A stretch of 9,922 nt of DNA from Oscillospiraceae bacterium (GTDB lineage: Bacteria > Bacillota > Clostridia > Oscillospirales > Oscillospiraceae): the NCBI GenBank assembly GCA_020025375.1, contig JAHHSF010000046.1:1-9922 (forward strand), read 5' to 3'. Shown here in pieces: positions 1 through 6,850 of this stretch. A model generated the notes under the pieces. That model ran no database searches, was not told where the DNA came from, and saw nothing but the letters and a program-made list of their open reading frames with translations. The translations under genes and the position numbers were made by a program. How positions within the stretch are numbered: position 1 is the first letter of the stretch; every line of letters begins with the position of its first letter.

Positions 1-1109
1 AAGGTAGAGCCCTCGGCCACGATGCCGGCGGGCTGTTCCGCCCGACGGCCCAGGCCGGCCCGGATCAGCAGAGCGGTAAGGCTGGCGCACACCAGCCGGG
101 CCGCCCGGAGGGAAAGCTGGTCCACCACCTGATAGACGAAGTCCCGCTCTTCCCCGGTCCGGCAGAGGCGGGCCAGGGGGTTGTCCCCGGTGGGATCCAC
201 GGCGAAGGCATCGGCCTCCTGGGTGGTGAGGCGATCCAACCCGCCGAAGGCGGAGGGGAGGAGGCCCTCGGCAGCCGCTCCAGCCAAGGTGAGGCGGATG
301 ACCTCCCCCAAATAGGCCCCGGACACCATCTTTTCAAAACGGTGGGTGCCGGGATCGCCGCTGGCCTCGTCCAGCTGGCGGTCAAAGGAGCCGGGCAATA
401 CCCGGCCAAAGCGGCCGGACTCGGTGTTGATGAGCATGGGGGAGACGCCGAGAGAGCCGGTAGAGGGTTCCCCGTAGCAGGTATTATACCCAGTTCCCCA
501 GATCAGGCCAAGAAAGCCGTCGTAAGCGGCCCGGTCGGCCTGGGCCATCCCGCCCAGCAGAGCGGCGGCGGTATCGTTGAGGACCACCCCCCGCAGGTTA
601 GGGACCCCTTGCTGCTGCAGGGCGTGGCTGAGGCCGTTGATGAGGAGCATCCCGGCGGCGTCGGTGACCTGAACCTCCTTGTCAAAGTAGAGGACCTTAC
701 CGTCCCGGTCCGGGGTGATCTCCGCCGGGAAGGAAAAGCAGAAGCCGACGGAGACACATTCCCGGATAAAGGGAAGAAGCTTTTGGGCAAAGACAGAGAG
801 AAATTCCTCCCCCGTGACCGGCCCCTGACTGCCGGGGATGGGGAAGACCTCCAGGTGGTCGATGACCGGCCCCTGGGAGGTGAAGGTGACCTTGGCCACC
901 CGGGCGTTGGTGCCCCCCGCGTCGATGACGGCCACGGGGACACCGAGGGGCAGGGGGCCGTGGTCGGTGAGGTAGGTGGGGAGCATCAGCAGGGTGGAGG
1001 GAGCTCCCGCCAGACCGGCGGAGATCTCCCCCAAAAATCGTTCGCAGGTGAGGGGAATATCCACCTGCTCCGGGGCCATTCCGTGGCGGTTCAGAAAGTC
1101 CTTGACCAT
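1..1109 (-). CDS. Hexokinase family protein (eukaryote-type fold), C-terminus cut off by window edge
   Basis: Predicted ATP-dependent phosphorylation of glucose or another hexose to the 6-phosphate, feeding glycolysis in the cytoplasm. The reading frame is open for 369 codons from the ATG at 1109 to the window edge. Visible motifs: phosphate-1 loop DAGGTNAR (63-70), sugar-binding FSFP (125-128), LNDT with the probable catalytic Asp179, a GTGYN phosphate-2 motif (205-209), and FEKMVSGAYLGEVIRLTL (from 258), which closely follows the FEKM.SG.YLGE signature of eukaryotic hexokinases. The last residues, IVAEGST, look like the start of the adenosine-binding motif, so about 50-80 residues are probably missing. 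The start is fixed by an in-frame stop two codons upstream. An AGGAG lies about 12 nt before the ATG, a slightly long spacing. It is divergent from the histidine kinase gene. The family is clear; the true sugar is not known. Confidence 0.9.
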   Translation of the reverse strand, partial: MVKDFLNRHGMAPEQVDIPLTCERFLGEISAGLAGAPSTLLMLPTYLTDHGPLPLGVPVAVIDAGGTNARVAKVTFTSQGPVIDHLEVFPIPGSQGPVTGEEFLSVFAQKLLPFIRECVSVGFCFSFPAEITPDRDGKVLYFDKEVQVTDAAGMLLINGLSHALQQQGVPNLRGVVLNDTAAALLGGMAQADRAAYDGFLGLIWGTGYNTCYGEPSTGSLGVSPMLINTESGRFGRVLPGSFDRQLDEASGDPGTHRFEKMVSGAYLGEVIRLTLAGAAAEGLLPSAFGGLDRLTTQEADAFAVDPTGDNPLARLCRTGEERDFVYQVVDQLSLRAARLVCASLTALLIRAGLGRRAEQPAGIVAEGST

Positions 1110-1422
1110 GTCTCATCAGCGCTCCTTTTAGAGTGATTCTGAACGGTAAAACTAAAAAATAAAACTGTTGGGGCACAATGGCTTGGGTTTTCAGTCGCGC
1201 CGAAAGACAGCGCATAAAAGAGGCTTTGAACGAGGGCTAGAACGGCGGAAGGATGCTCGATTTTCGTGGAATAGACTGCCCTTTTATGGGGCTGTTTGGA
1301 CGTGTTTTGCCTCTGGCTTTTTCATTTTACCGTTTTTTTGAAGCAGATGCAAGGGCTGGCGGCCAGGAAAGGCAGGCAAGAGATAAAAAAGTGGCGCAAG
1401 AGACAGAACCAAGCGTAAAAAC

Positions 1423-1450
1423 GGCTTCGGAAAGTTTCCGGAGCCTTTTT
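1423..1450. terminator. Intrinsic terminator-like hairpin with no assigned gene
   Basis: The arms GGCTTCGGAAA (1423-1433) and TTTCCGGAGCC (1435-1445) pair over 11 positions with one G-T wobble around a very short loop, and are followed by TTTTT at 1446-1450. On the minus strand the hairpin is also followed by a T-run (the AAAAA at 1417-1421), so it could work both ways. The genes on either side point away from it, so no annotated transcript ends here. It sits directly in front of the -35 box of the kinase promoter and may insulate it or end a small RNA. Confidence 0.65.
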
Positions 1451-1451
1451 C

Positions 1452-1480
1452 TTGTCTTTTGCGGGAAAAACTTCTATAAT
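1452..1480 (+). promoter_or_regulatory. Vegetative-type promoter of the histidine kinase gene
   Basis: TTGTCT (1452-1457), a 17-bp spacer, then a perfect TATAAT (1475-1480). The predicted transcription start is near 1487, which would give a very short leader before the AGGAGGT ribosome binding site at 1494-1500 and the ATG at 1504. This indicates the kinase is transcribed by itself rather than from an operon with a response regulator upstream. Confidence 0.75.
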
Positions 1481-1503
1481 GGGCAGAGAAGGGAGGAGGT
1501 CCC

Positions 1504-2652
1504 ATGAAAAAACGCTATACCCGCCTGAAAGTGCGCCTCCTGGTCTGGGTAGCGGGTGGCGCCTTCCTCTGTGCCACCCTGTGTATCGCCCTGGGATGCC
1601 TTTTTCGAAAGACTGCCCTGGGGGCACCCCTGCGGGTCCTGGTCTACTGGATCGGCCGGGCCTTGTTCGGGCAGACCAATCAGGAAGTGGACACCTTTTT
1701 GAGGGAGACAGTCCTGCCCAACCAGACCGTTCTCTTTACCGCTATCCTGCTACTGGCCATGCTGGTGGCCTTTTACCTGGCTATGGGACGGTTCACCCGC
1801 TGGTTTGACCAGATCAGCGCCGCCATCCACCAGCTGACCACCGATAACCGGAAGGAGATCTCTCTGGCCCGGGAGCTGGGGCCGGTGGAGGAGGATCTGA
1901 ATGAGATGCGGCTGACCCTGGCCAGCCGGGAGGCGGAGGCCACCGGGGCTGCCCAGAGGGCCAGGGACCTGGTGGTCTTTCTGGCTCACGATCTGAAGAC
2001 CCCTCTCACCTCGGTGCTGGGATACCTGAACCTGCTCCACGACCAGCCCGACCTGAGCCCGGAGCAACGGGCCAAGTATACCGGCATCGCTCTGGAAAAG
2101 GCCCAGCGGCTGGAGGAGCTCATCAGCGAGTTTTTTGACATCAACCGTCTGGAACTGTCCCAAATTGACGAGGCAGAGCAGACCATCCACCTGTCTATGC
2201 TGCTAGAGCAGGTGGGCGATGAGTTTTGGCCTCTTTTTGAGGAGAAGGAGCTCCGTTTCCTGCCGTCCGTTTCGGAGGGGCTGACCGTCCGGGGAGACCC
2301 GGACAAACTTGCCCGGGTCTTTGATAATGTCCTGCGAAACGCCGTCAATTACAGCGTGCCCGGGGGGACGGTGGGCCTGCGTGCCTTCCGCCAGGGAGGA
2401 GAAATCATCGTGTCCATCAGCAATGAGGGCCTGGAGATCCCCGAGCAGGAGTTGAGCCATATTTTTGAGAAATTCTACCGTCTGGACGCCGCCAGGTCCA
2501 GCCGGACCGGAGGGGCCGGGCTGGGCCTCGCCATTGCCAAGGAGATCGTGGAGCGCCATGGGGGCAAGATCAGGGCCGAGTCCACCGGAAAGCGCGCTGT
2601 CTTCACCATTACCCTACCCGCCTGGCAGGAGACCAAAAAGGACGCGCCTTAA
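1504..2652 (+). CDS. VanS-like sensor histidine kinase, orphan
   Basis: A 382-residue membrane sensor kinase of a two-component system, predicted to autophosphorylate on His162 and pass the phosphate to an unknown response regulator. Order of parts: first membrane helix (about 12-34), a short external segment of about 40 residues, second helix (about 75-95), a HAMP-like linker with a coiled stretch (about 98-155), the H-box FLAHDLKTPLTSVLGYLNLL (159-178), the N-box DNVLRNAVNYS (274-284), a degenerate G1 box (SNEGLEIP, about 307-314), the F-box IFEKFYRLD (320-328) and the G2 box GGAGLGLAIAKEIV (336-349). The H-box and the RSSRTGGAGLGLAIAKEIVE stretch resemble VanS-type kinases. That does not imply vancomycin sensing. 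A perfect ribosome binding site fixes the start. No response regulator gene lies next to it: the upstream neighbour is divergent and the downstream one convergent. Its stop codon lies in the loop of its own terminator. Confidence 0.92.
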   Translation: MKKRYTRLKVRLLVWVAGGAFLCATLCIALGCLFRKTALGAPLRVLVYWIGRALFGQTNQEVDTFLRETVLPNQTVLFTAILLLAMLVAFYLAMGRFTRWFDQISAAIHQLTTDNRKEISLARELGPVEEDLNEMRLTLASREAEATGAAQRARDLVVFLAHDLKTPLTSVLGYLNLLHDQPDLSPEQRAKYTGIALEKAQRLEELISEFFDINRLELSQIDEAEQTIHLSMLLEQVGDEFWPLFEEKELRFLPSVSEGLTVRGDPDKLARVFDNVLRNAVNYSVPGGTVGLRAFRQGGEIIVSISNEGLEIPEQELSHIFEKFYRLDAARSSRTGGAGLGLAIAKEIVERHGGKIRAESTGKRAVFTITLPAWQETKKDAP

Positions 2653-2667
2653 CGGCGCGTCCTTTTT
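2635..2667. terminator. Bidirectional terminator shared by histidine kinase and citrate synthase genes
   Basis: AAAAAGGACGCGCC (2635-2648), loop TTAAC, and GGCGCGTCCTTTTT (2654-2667) form a perfect 14-bp stem with A and T tracts on both sides. The 5' arm encodes the last residues of the kinase, and the loop holds its TAA stop. The citrate synthase gene ends at 2708 on the other strand, so the same hairpin can end both convergent transcripts. Confidence 0.92.
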
Positions 2668-2707
2668 CAGATTCTTCTTCTTACAATGGGGAGGGATAAA
2701 AAGGATA

Positions 2708-4069
2708 TTACCCCCGCATTGCCAGGGGAACGAAAGGGGTGCTGGGGGCAACGGCCTTGTAGGCGGGGCGGATGATCTTGTTGCCGGGGTTAAAGACCTC
2801 CTCCATCCGGTGGGCGCACCAGCCCGCCATGCGGCTCATGGCGAAAAGGGGAGTGTACAGCTCCAGGGGAATCCCCATCATCTTGTATACCATGCCGGAG
2901 TAGAGATCCACATTGGCGCAGACGGCCTGGGTGTGGCCACGGTCGGCCATGAGCTTGGGAGTGAGGCGCTCCACGCTCTCGGCCAGGGCCAGCTCGGCGG
3001 AAAACTCCGCACCCTTCTGGGCGGCCACCTTGGCGGCAAAGGACTTGAGGAGCTTGGCTCGAGGGTCTGAGAGGGTGTAGACGGCGTGGCCCATGCCGTA
3101 GATGAGTCCCGAGCGGTCCCCCTCCTCCTTGTTCAGAAGGCGGGTGAGGTAGTGGGCCACCTCGTCGTCGTCCTTCCAGTCCTTGACCCCGTTTTCGATG
3201 TAGCCGAACATCTCCATGACCTTCTTGTTCGCGCCGCCGTGGCGGGGGCCCTTCAGGGAGCCTACCGCTGCCGAGATGGCGGAGTAGATGTCGGTGCCAG
3301 AGGAGGAGAGGACCCGGCAGGTAAAGGCGGAATTGTTGCCGCCGCCGTGCTCAGCGTGGAGGACCAGACACAGGTCCAGGAGCTTGGCCTCGTCCAGGGT
3401 GTACTGGTTGTCGTGACGGACCGAGTAGAGGAAGTTTTCCGCCAGGCTCAGCGCTTCATTGGGCCGGTGAATGTAAAGGCTCTCGTTGTCGTAGTAGTGC
3501 CGCTTCACGGAGAAGGCGTGGGCCACAATGACGGGAACCACCGAGATGAGCCGCAGGGACTTTTGAAGCTCGCTCTCCACATCGCCGGGCTCCGGGGCAT
3601 CGTCGTAGGAGTAGAGGGCCAGGATAGAACGCCCCAGTTTGTTCATCACGTCCCGGGAAGGACCGCGGAGGATCATGTCCTCGGTGAAGTTGTTGGGCAG
3701 GGTCCGATAGGTTGCCATGACCTGGTTGAACTGCTGCAGCTGCTTTGCGGTGGGCAGGGAGCCAAAAAGGAGGAGGTAGGCGGTCTCCTCATATCCAAAG
3801 CGGTTTTCCGACATGAAGCCGGTGACCAGGTCGGCCATGTTGATGCCCCGATAGATGAGCCGTCCCTCCATAGGGACCCGGTCGCCGTCCTGGATGTAGT
3901 AGCCCTGTACGTTGCCGATCTGGGTGATACCCGCCATGACGCCGGTGCCGTCGGCGTTACGCAGGCCCCGTTTCACGTCCAGCTTGTCGTAATAGGCCGG
4001 GTCGATCCGGTTATGCTTTTCGAATTCGCTGCATAGGCTGTGGATGAGGTCATTGGACGTGCCTATCAT
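2708..4069 (-). CDS. gltA: Citrate synthase (Si-type; citrate/2-methylcitrate synthase family)
   Basis: Condenses acetyl-CoA with oxaloacetate to citrate, the entry step of the (often incomplete) TCA branch that leads to 2-oxoglutarate and glutamate in anaerobes. The product is 453 residues, slightly longer than many bacterial citrate synthases because of an N-terminal extension, a form I associate with Clostridia. The three expected catalytic regions are present: LHAEHGGGNNSAFTCR with His241 (237-252), GPRHGGAN with His277 (274-281), and GHAVYTLSDPRAK with Asp335 (327-339). The ATG at 4069 follows a GGGAGGGA ribosome binding site, and a strong promoter lies at 4107-4135. It is monocistronic, convergent with the kinase gene and divergent from spoIID. 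2-methylcitrate synthase activity on propionyl-CoA cannot be excluded from sequence, but no prp-type neighbours are present. Confidence 0.95.
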   Translation of the reverse strand: MIGTSNDLIHSLCSEFEKHNRIDPAYYDKLDVKRGLRNADGTGVMAGITQIGNVQGYYIQDGDRVPMEGRLIYRGINMADLVTGFMSENRFGYEETAYLLLFGSLPTAKQLQQFNQVMATYRTLPNNFTEDMILRGPSRDVMNKLGRSILALYSYDDAPEPGDVESELQKSLRLISVVPVIVAHAFSVKRHYYDNESLYIHRPNEALSLAENFLYSVRHDNQYTLDEAKLLDLCLVLHAEHGGGNNSAFTCRVLSSSGTDIYSAISAAVGSLKGPRHGGANKKVMEMFGYIENGVKDWKDDDEVAHYLTRLLNKEEGDRSGLIYGMGHAVYTLSDPRAKLLKSFAAKVAAQKGAEFSAELALAESVERLTPKLMADRGHTQAVCANVDLYSGMVYKMMGIPLELYTPLFAMSRMAGWCAHRMEEVFNPGNKIIRPAYKAVAPSTPFVPLAMRG

Positions 4070-4106
4070 AGTAGTCCCTCCCTAAGAGTTGATTTAGATT
4101 CCATTT

Positions 4107-4135
4107 AGTTTACTCCATCTTGGGTGAGTCGTCAA
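4107..4135 (-). promoter_or_regulatory. Promoter of the citrate synthase gene
   Basis: Read on the minus strand: TTGACG (plus coordinates 4130-4135), a 17-bp spacer, then TAAACT (4107-4112). The predicted start is near 4100, giving a leader of about 30 nt before the ATG at 4069. The intergenic space shared with spoIID is only about 80 bp, so a regulator bound here could affect both genes. Confidence 0.7.
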
Positions 4136-4151
4136 GAAAAGGATGGATGAT

Positions 4152-5165
4152 ATGAAACAAGTGATCGTGACAGCCCTGGCGCTGTTGGCTTTTTTGTTCC
4201 TCCTGCCCATGCTCCTCTTCGGGGGGGAGGGCCTTTCCCGCCTGCCGCCTTTCCCTGGAAGGGACGTGCCCGCCACCCTGTCTCCCCAGGTCACTCCGGT
4301 GGCTGCCGGCCCCCTGGATGAAGCCCGGGAGGTCACCCTTCTCCACCATGAGAGTGGGCAGGTGGAGAAGCTTACCATGGACCAGTACCTCTGGGGGGTG
4401 GTGGCCGCTGAGATGCCGGCCTCCTTCCAGACCGAGGCCCTGAAGGCCCAGGCGGTGGCCGCGCGCACCTATGCCCTGCGGAAGGGGAGCGCCGCCAATT
4501 CCGCCCATCCGGAGGCTATGGTCTGCGACGACCACACCTGCTGTCAGGCCTATATTACCCCCCAGGCCGCCGCCGTAAACTGGGGGGCGGAGACCGACTT
4601 TTACGCCGATAAAATTGCCGCTGCCGTGGCGGCGACCGACGGCCTGGCCCTGACCTATGAGGGGGCCCTCATCGATGCGGTCTTTTTCTCCTCCGCCTCG
4701 GGCTCCACGGCGGACGCCGCCGAGGTCTGGGGAAATGCAGTGCCCTATCTGCGGCCGGTGACCACCCCCGAGGGGGAGGAGGTCCCCAACTTCCACACCA
4801 CCGTCACCGTTCCCCTGGCCGAGTTTAAGGCCGCTATCCTGGAAAAGCACCCGGAGGCGGTCCTGGGGGAGGACTACACCGTCTGGTTCGGTCCGGTGAC
4901 TTACACCGCTGCCGGGGCGGTGGCCGCCCTTCCGGTGGGAGGGGTGGCGATGAGCGGGCTGGAGTACCGCGCGCTCTTCGGACTCCGCTCCGCCCGGTTT
5001 GCCCTCACGGCGGGGGAGGAGGGCGTGACCTTCCGGGTGACCGGCTACGGCCACGGTGCCGGGATGAGCCAGTATGGGGCCAACGCCATGGCCGCCCGGG
5101 GAGAGAATTTCAAAACCATCTTGACCCACTATTATACCGGCGTTACCGTTGAGACCGTTCCCTGA
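4152..5165 (+). CDS. spoIID: Stage II sporulation protein D, spore engulfment lytic transglycosylase
   Basis: SpoIID is a membrane-anchored peptidoglycan lytic transglycosylase that acts with SpoIIM and SpoIIP to thin septal wall and drive engulfment of the forespore. I chose the ATG at 4152 (337 residues) over an in-frame ATG at 4143 because the AAAAGG at 4137-4142 is well spaced for 4152 but touches 4143. From that start: a short basic-free N-terminus, one membrane helix (about 4-25), then the SpoIID domain. This includes DQYLWGVVAAEMP, whose Glu87 matches the position of the catalytic Glu of B. subtilis SpoIID, and ALKAQAVAARTYALRK. A His/Cys cluster (His119, Cys125, His128, Cys130, Cys131) recalls the zinc site described for C. 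difficile SpoIID. The C-terminal signature GYGHGAGMSQYGANAMA ends the domain. No SpoIIM, SpoIIP or spoIIR gene is nearby. I could not identify a sporulation sigma promoter with confidence. Confidence 0.94.
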   Translation: MKQVIVTALALLAFLFLLPMLLFGGEGLSRLPPFPGRDVPATLSPQVTPVAAGPLDEAREVTLLHHESGQVEKLTMDQYLWGVVAAEMPASFQTEALKAQAVAARTYALRKGSAANSAHPEAMVCDDHTCCQAYITPQAAAVNWGAETDFYADKIAAAVAATDGLALTYEGALIDAVFFSSASGSTADAAEVWGNAVPYLRPVTTPEGEEVPNFHTTVTVPLAEFKAAILEKHPEAVLGEDYTVWFGPVTYTAAGAVAALPVGGVAMSGLEYRALFGLRSARFALTAGEEGVTFRVTGYGHGAGMSQYGANAMAARGENFKTILTHYYTGVTVETVP

Positions 5166-5178
5166 GCAGATGCCTTCC

Positions 5179-5224
5179 AGACCCGCTCCCATCATAATAC
5201 CGCTTTACCTCCTTCGGGTTTTTG
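5179..5224 (+). terminator. Weak possible terminator after spoIID
   Basis: ACCCG (5181-5185) pairs with CGGGT (5215-5219) across a 29-nt loop and is followed by TTTT. The stem is short and the loop long, so termination would be inefficient at best. Read-through from spoIID into the next gene is therefore plausible, and this matters for the Shine-Dalgarno complement described nearby. Confidence 0.25.
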
Positions 5225-5233
5225 TGATACAAT
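5204..5233 (+). promoter_or_regulatory. Promoter of the FAD-dependent oxidoreductase gene
   Basis: TTTACC (5204-5209), an 18-bp spacer, then TACAAT (5228-5233), five of six matches in the -10. The predicted start is near 5240. An upstream ATG at 5232 falls inside the -10 box, so it cannot be the start codon of transcripts made here. The real start is the ATG at 5280. Confidence 0.55.
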
Positions 5234-5272
5234 GTCATGTAATCATTTTAACAGGCCGAGGGCGAAGGAGGT
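5207..5272 (+). promoter_or_regulatory. Shine-Dalgarno and its perfect upstream complement
   Basis: ACCTCCTTCG (5207-5216) is the exact reverse complement of CGAAGGAGGT (5263-5272), the ribosome binding site of the ATG at 5280. In an RNA containing both segments, a 10-bp helix would hide the site. The upstream arm overlaps the predicted -35 box, so RNA started at the local promoter would lack it. Base pairing is seen directly; the regulatory effect is inferred. Confidence 0.45.
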
Positions 5273-5279
5273 CCTACCA

Positions 5280-6668
5280 ATGAAAACGAATTACGATGTT
5301 GCCATCCTGGGTTGCGGCGAGGCCGGGATCTTTGCCGGCTATGAGCTGGCCCGGCTCCATCCCGAACTGAAGATGGTGGTCGTGGAGCAGGGGAGGGACA
5401 TTTACTCACGGTCCTGTCCCATTGTGGCCGGGAAGGTGAAGGAATGCATTCAGTGCGCGGTATGCGACACCATGTGCGGCTTCGGCGGCGCGGGGGCCTT
5501 CTCCGACGGTAAGTTCAACTTTACCACCGCCTTCGGCGGCTGGCTTACCGACTTTATGGATCCTAAGGAGGTCATGGACCTCATCGACTACGTGGACTCC
5601 GTCAACGTGGCCCACGGGGCCACCGAGGAGGTCTACTCCACCGAGACCCCTGCCGCCAAGGCCCTGCGCCGCAAGGCGCTGGAGCACGATCTCCACCTCC
5701 TCTCCGCCCGGTGCAAGCACCTGGGCACCGAGAACAACCTCCGTATCCTCCAGAATATCTATGAGGGCATGAAGGACAAGATGGAGTTCCGCTTCCGTAC
5801 GCCGGTGACCACTGTCGAGGTGGCCGACGGCGGCTACCGCCTCACCCTGGAAAACGGGGATTCCATTCAGTGCAAATGGCTTGTCGCCGGTCCCGGACGC
5901 TCGGGGGCCGAGTGGTTCGCCAACCAGTGCAAGAACCTGGGCATTGGACTCATCAACAATCAGGTGGACGTGGGGGTCCGGGTGGAGCTGCCCGCCACCG
6001 TCTTTGAGCACATTACCGATGTGGTCTATGAGTCGAAGCTGGTCTACCGCACCAAGCAGTACGGTGACCAGGTCCGCACCTTCTGTATGAACCCCTACGG
6101 CCATGTGGTGGCCGAGAACGTGGAGGGCATCAACACGGTGAACGGCCACTCCTACGCCGATCCCTCCCTGCGGAGCGAGAACACCAACTTCGCCCTCCTG
6201 GTCTCCAACCGCTTCACCTCCCCCTTCAACGAGCCATACCGCTACGGCAAACACATCGCCTCCCTGTCCAATATGCTGGCGGGCGGCGTGTTGGTCCAGC
6301 GCTTCGGGGATCTGGTGAAGGGGGTGCGGACCAACGAGCACCGCCTGGGCAAGAGCTTCACCCACCCCACTCTCACCGCCGCGGTCCCCGGTGACCTGTC
6401 CCTGGCCCTGCCCAAGCGCCAGCTGGACGACATCATTGAGATGATCTACGCCCTGGATACCATCGCCCCCGGCACCGCCAATTACGACACCCTGCTCTAT
6501 GGGGCCGAGGTGAAGTTCTACTCCTCCCGCTTGGAGCTCTCCTCCGAGCTGGAGACCAAGCTCCCCGGTTTCTTTGCCATCGGTGACGGCGCCGGTGTGA
6601 CCCGCGGCCTGGCCCAGGCCGGGGCTTCCGGCGTGAAGGTGGCAAGAGCCATCTCCTCCCGGCTCTGA
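5280..6668 (+). CDS. FAD-dependent NAD(P)-type oxidoreductase, COG2509-like, with Cys cluster
   Basis: A 462-residue cytoplasmic flavoprotein of unknown substrate. The N-terminal dinucleotide-binding loop is DVAILGCGEAGIFAGYELA (GxGxxG at 11-16), followed by the acidic strand end VVVEQG (33-38). Next comes a Cys-rich insert: Cys46, then Cys56, Cys59, Cys62 and Cys66 (CxxCxxCxxxC), running into GFGGAGAFSDGK (67-78), a motif I associate with the uncharacterised FAD-dependent dehydrogenases of COG2509. The C-terminus has the second FAD motif, FFAIGDGAGVTRGLAQAGASG. The start is taken at 5280, after AAGGAGGT with 7-nt spacing; a longer frame from 5232 is rejected because that ATG lies in the promoter. 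Cys spacing suggests, but does not prove, an iron-sulfur cluster or a redox-active Cys pair. It has its own promoter, and no terminator is visible after its stop. The reaction is unknown. Confidence 0.88.
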   Translation: MKTNYDVAILGCGEAGIFAGYELARLHPELKMVVVEQGRDIYSRSCPIVAGKVKECIQCAVCDTMCGFGGAGAFSDGKFNFTTAFGGWLTDFMDPKEVMDLIDYVDSVNVAHGATEEVYSTETPAAKALRRKALEHDLHLLSARCKHLGTENNLRILQNIYEGMKDKMEFRFRTPVTTVEVADGGYRLTLENGDSIQCKWLVAGPGRSGAEWFANQCKNLGIGLINNQVDVGVRVELPATVFEHITDVVYESKLVYRTKQYGDQVRTFCMNPYGHVVAENVEGINTVNGHSYADPSLRSENTNFALLVSNRFTSPFNEPYRYGKHIASLSNMLAGGVLVQRFGDLVKGVRTNEHRLGKSFTHPTLTAAVPGDLSLALPKRQLDDIIEMIYALDTIAPGTANYDTLLYGAEVKFYSSRLELSSELETKLPGFFAIGDGAGVTRGLAQAGASGVKVARAISSRL

Positions 6669-6821
6669 AAGACCGCCGGAGGAGCCCCCCGAATCGACAT
6701 CGGCAAAGCGGACGTTGCACCAATATAATTATGGACAACTGCCTTTGACACCCATTATTCACCCCGGCATGCATAGAGAAAATCGTTTTGATTTTGTGAT
6801 TTTTTCAGAAGCCCCAAGGAG

Positions 6822-6850
6822 TTTTCCACATTTCCACAGAGTTATCCACA
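6822..6850 (+). other. Cluster of DnaA-box-like sequences
   Basis: TTTTCCACA (6822-6830), ATTTCCACA (6830-6838) and TTATCCACA (6842-6850) lie in direct orientation. The third matches the DnaA-box consensus exactly, the first at eight of nine positions. TGTGGAG (6856-6862) gives an inverted partial box, and TTATCCATG (6879-6887) is a seven-of-nine match. Such clustering is typical of oriC or DnaA-controlled promoters. mnmE often lies near the origin in bacteria, but here its usual neighbours (jag, mnmG, dnaA) are not in view. Confidence 0.6.

Larger units (their letters stand above)
1110..1503. other. Intergenic region between divergent hexokinase and histidine kinase genes
   Basis: About 390 bases without a convincing gene. 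It carries the hexokinase ribosome binding site at its left end, an AT-rich patch near 1148-1165, an intrinsic-terminator-like hairpin at 1423-1450, and the kinase promoter and ribosome binding site at its right end. An 84-codon plus-strand frame from 1253 overlaps the kinase start codon, but its composition is not protein-like and both the terminator and the promoter lie inside it. I see no clear minus-strand promoter for hexokinase: TTGTGC followed by T-rich sequence is only a weak candidate. Confidence 0.6.

Noticed and set aside
342..1136. Long plus-strand open frame of 264 codons opposite the hexokinase gene
   Set aside because: It is the shadow of the hexokinase frame, which shows clear family motifs on the minus strand. 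The plus frame is Gly/Val/Asp-rich with no recognisable domain.
697..1215. Minus-strand frame of 172 codons overlapping the hexokinase start
   Set aside because: It is out of frame with the hexokinase motifs and its product is Pro/Gly/Arg-rich, typical of a GC-rich shadow frame.
1253..1507. 84-codon plus-strand frame ending at the kinase start codon (ATGA overlap)
   Set aside because: The overlap suggests translational coupling, but the frame contains a terminator hairpin and the kinase promoter, has no spaced ribosome binding site and no protein-like pattern.
3086..4036. 316-codon plus-strand frame opposite citrate synthase
   Set aside because: Shadow of citrate synthase; it is Val/Gly/His-rich with no domain, while the minus frame has all catalytic motifs.
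4110..5195. 361-codon minus-strand frame opposite spoIID
   Set aside because: Shadow frame, Gly-rich and without motifs; the plus frame carries the full SpoIID signature.
5232..5279. Upstream ATG extending the FAD protein by 16 residues
   Set aside because: This ATG overlaps the predicted -10 box and lacks a ribosome binding site. The ATG at 5280 has a perfect AAGGAGGT at 7 nt and starts right before the dinucleotide-binding strand.
6724..6750. Perfect TATAAT (6724-6729) and consensus TTGACA (6745-6750) as a promoter
   Set aside because: They are in the wrong order for one promoter, and neither has a partner box at 16-18 bp spacing.
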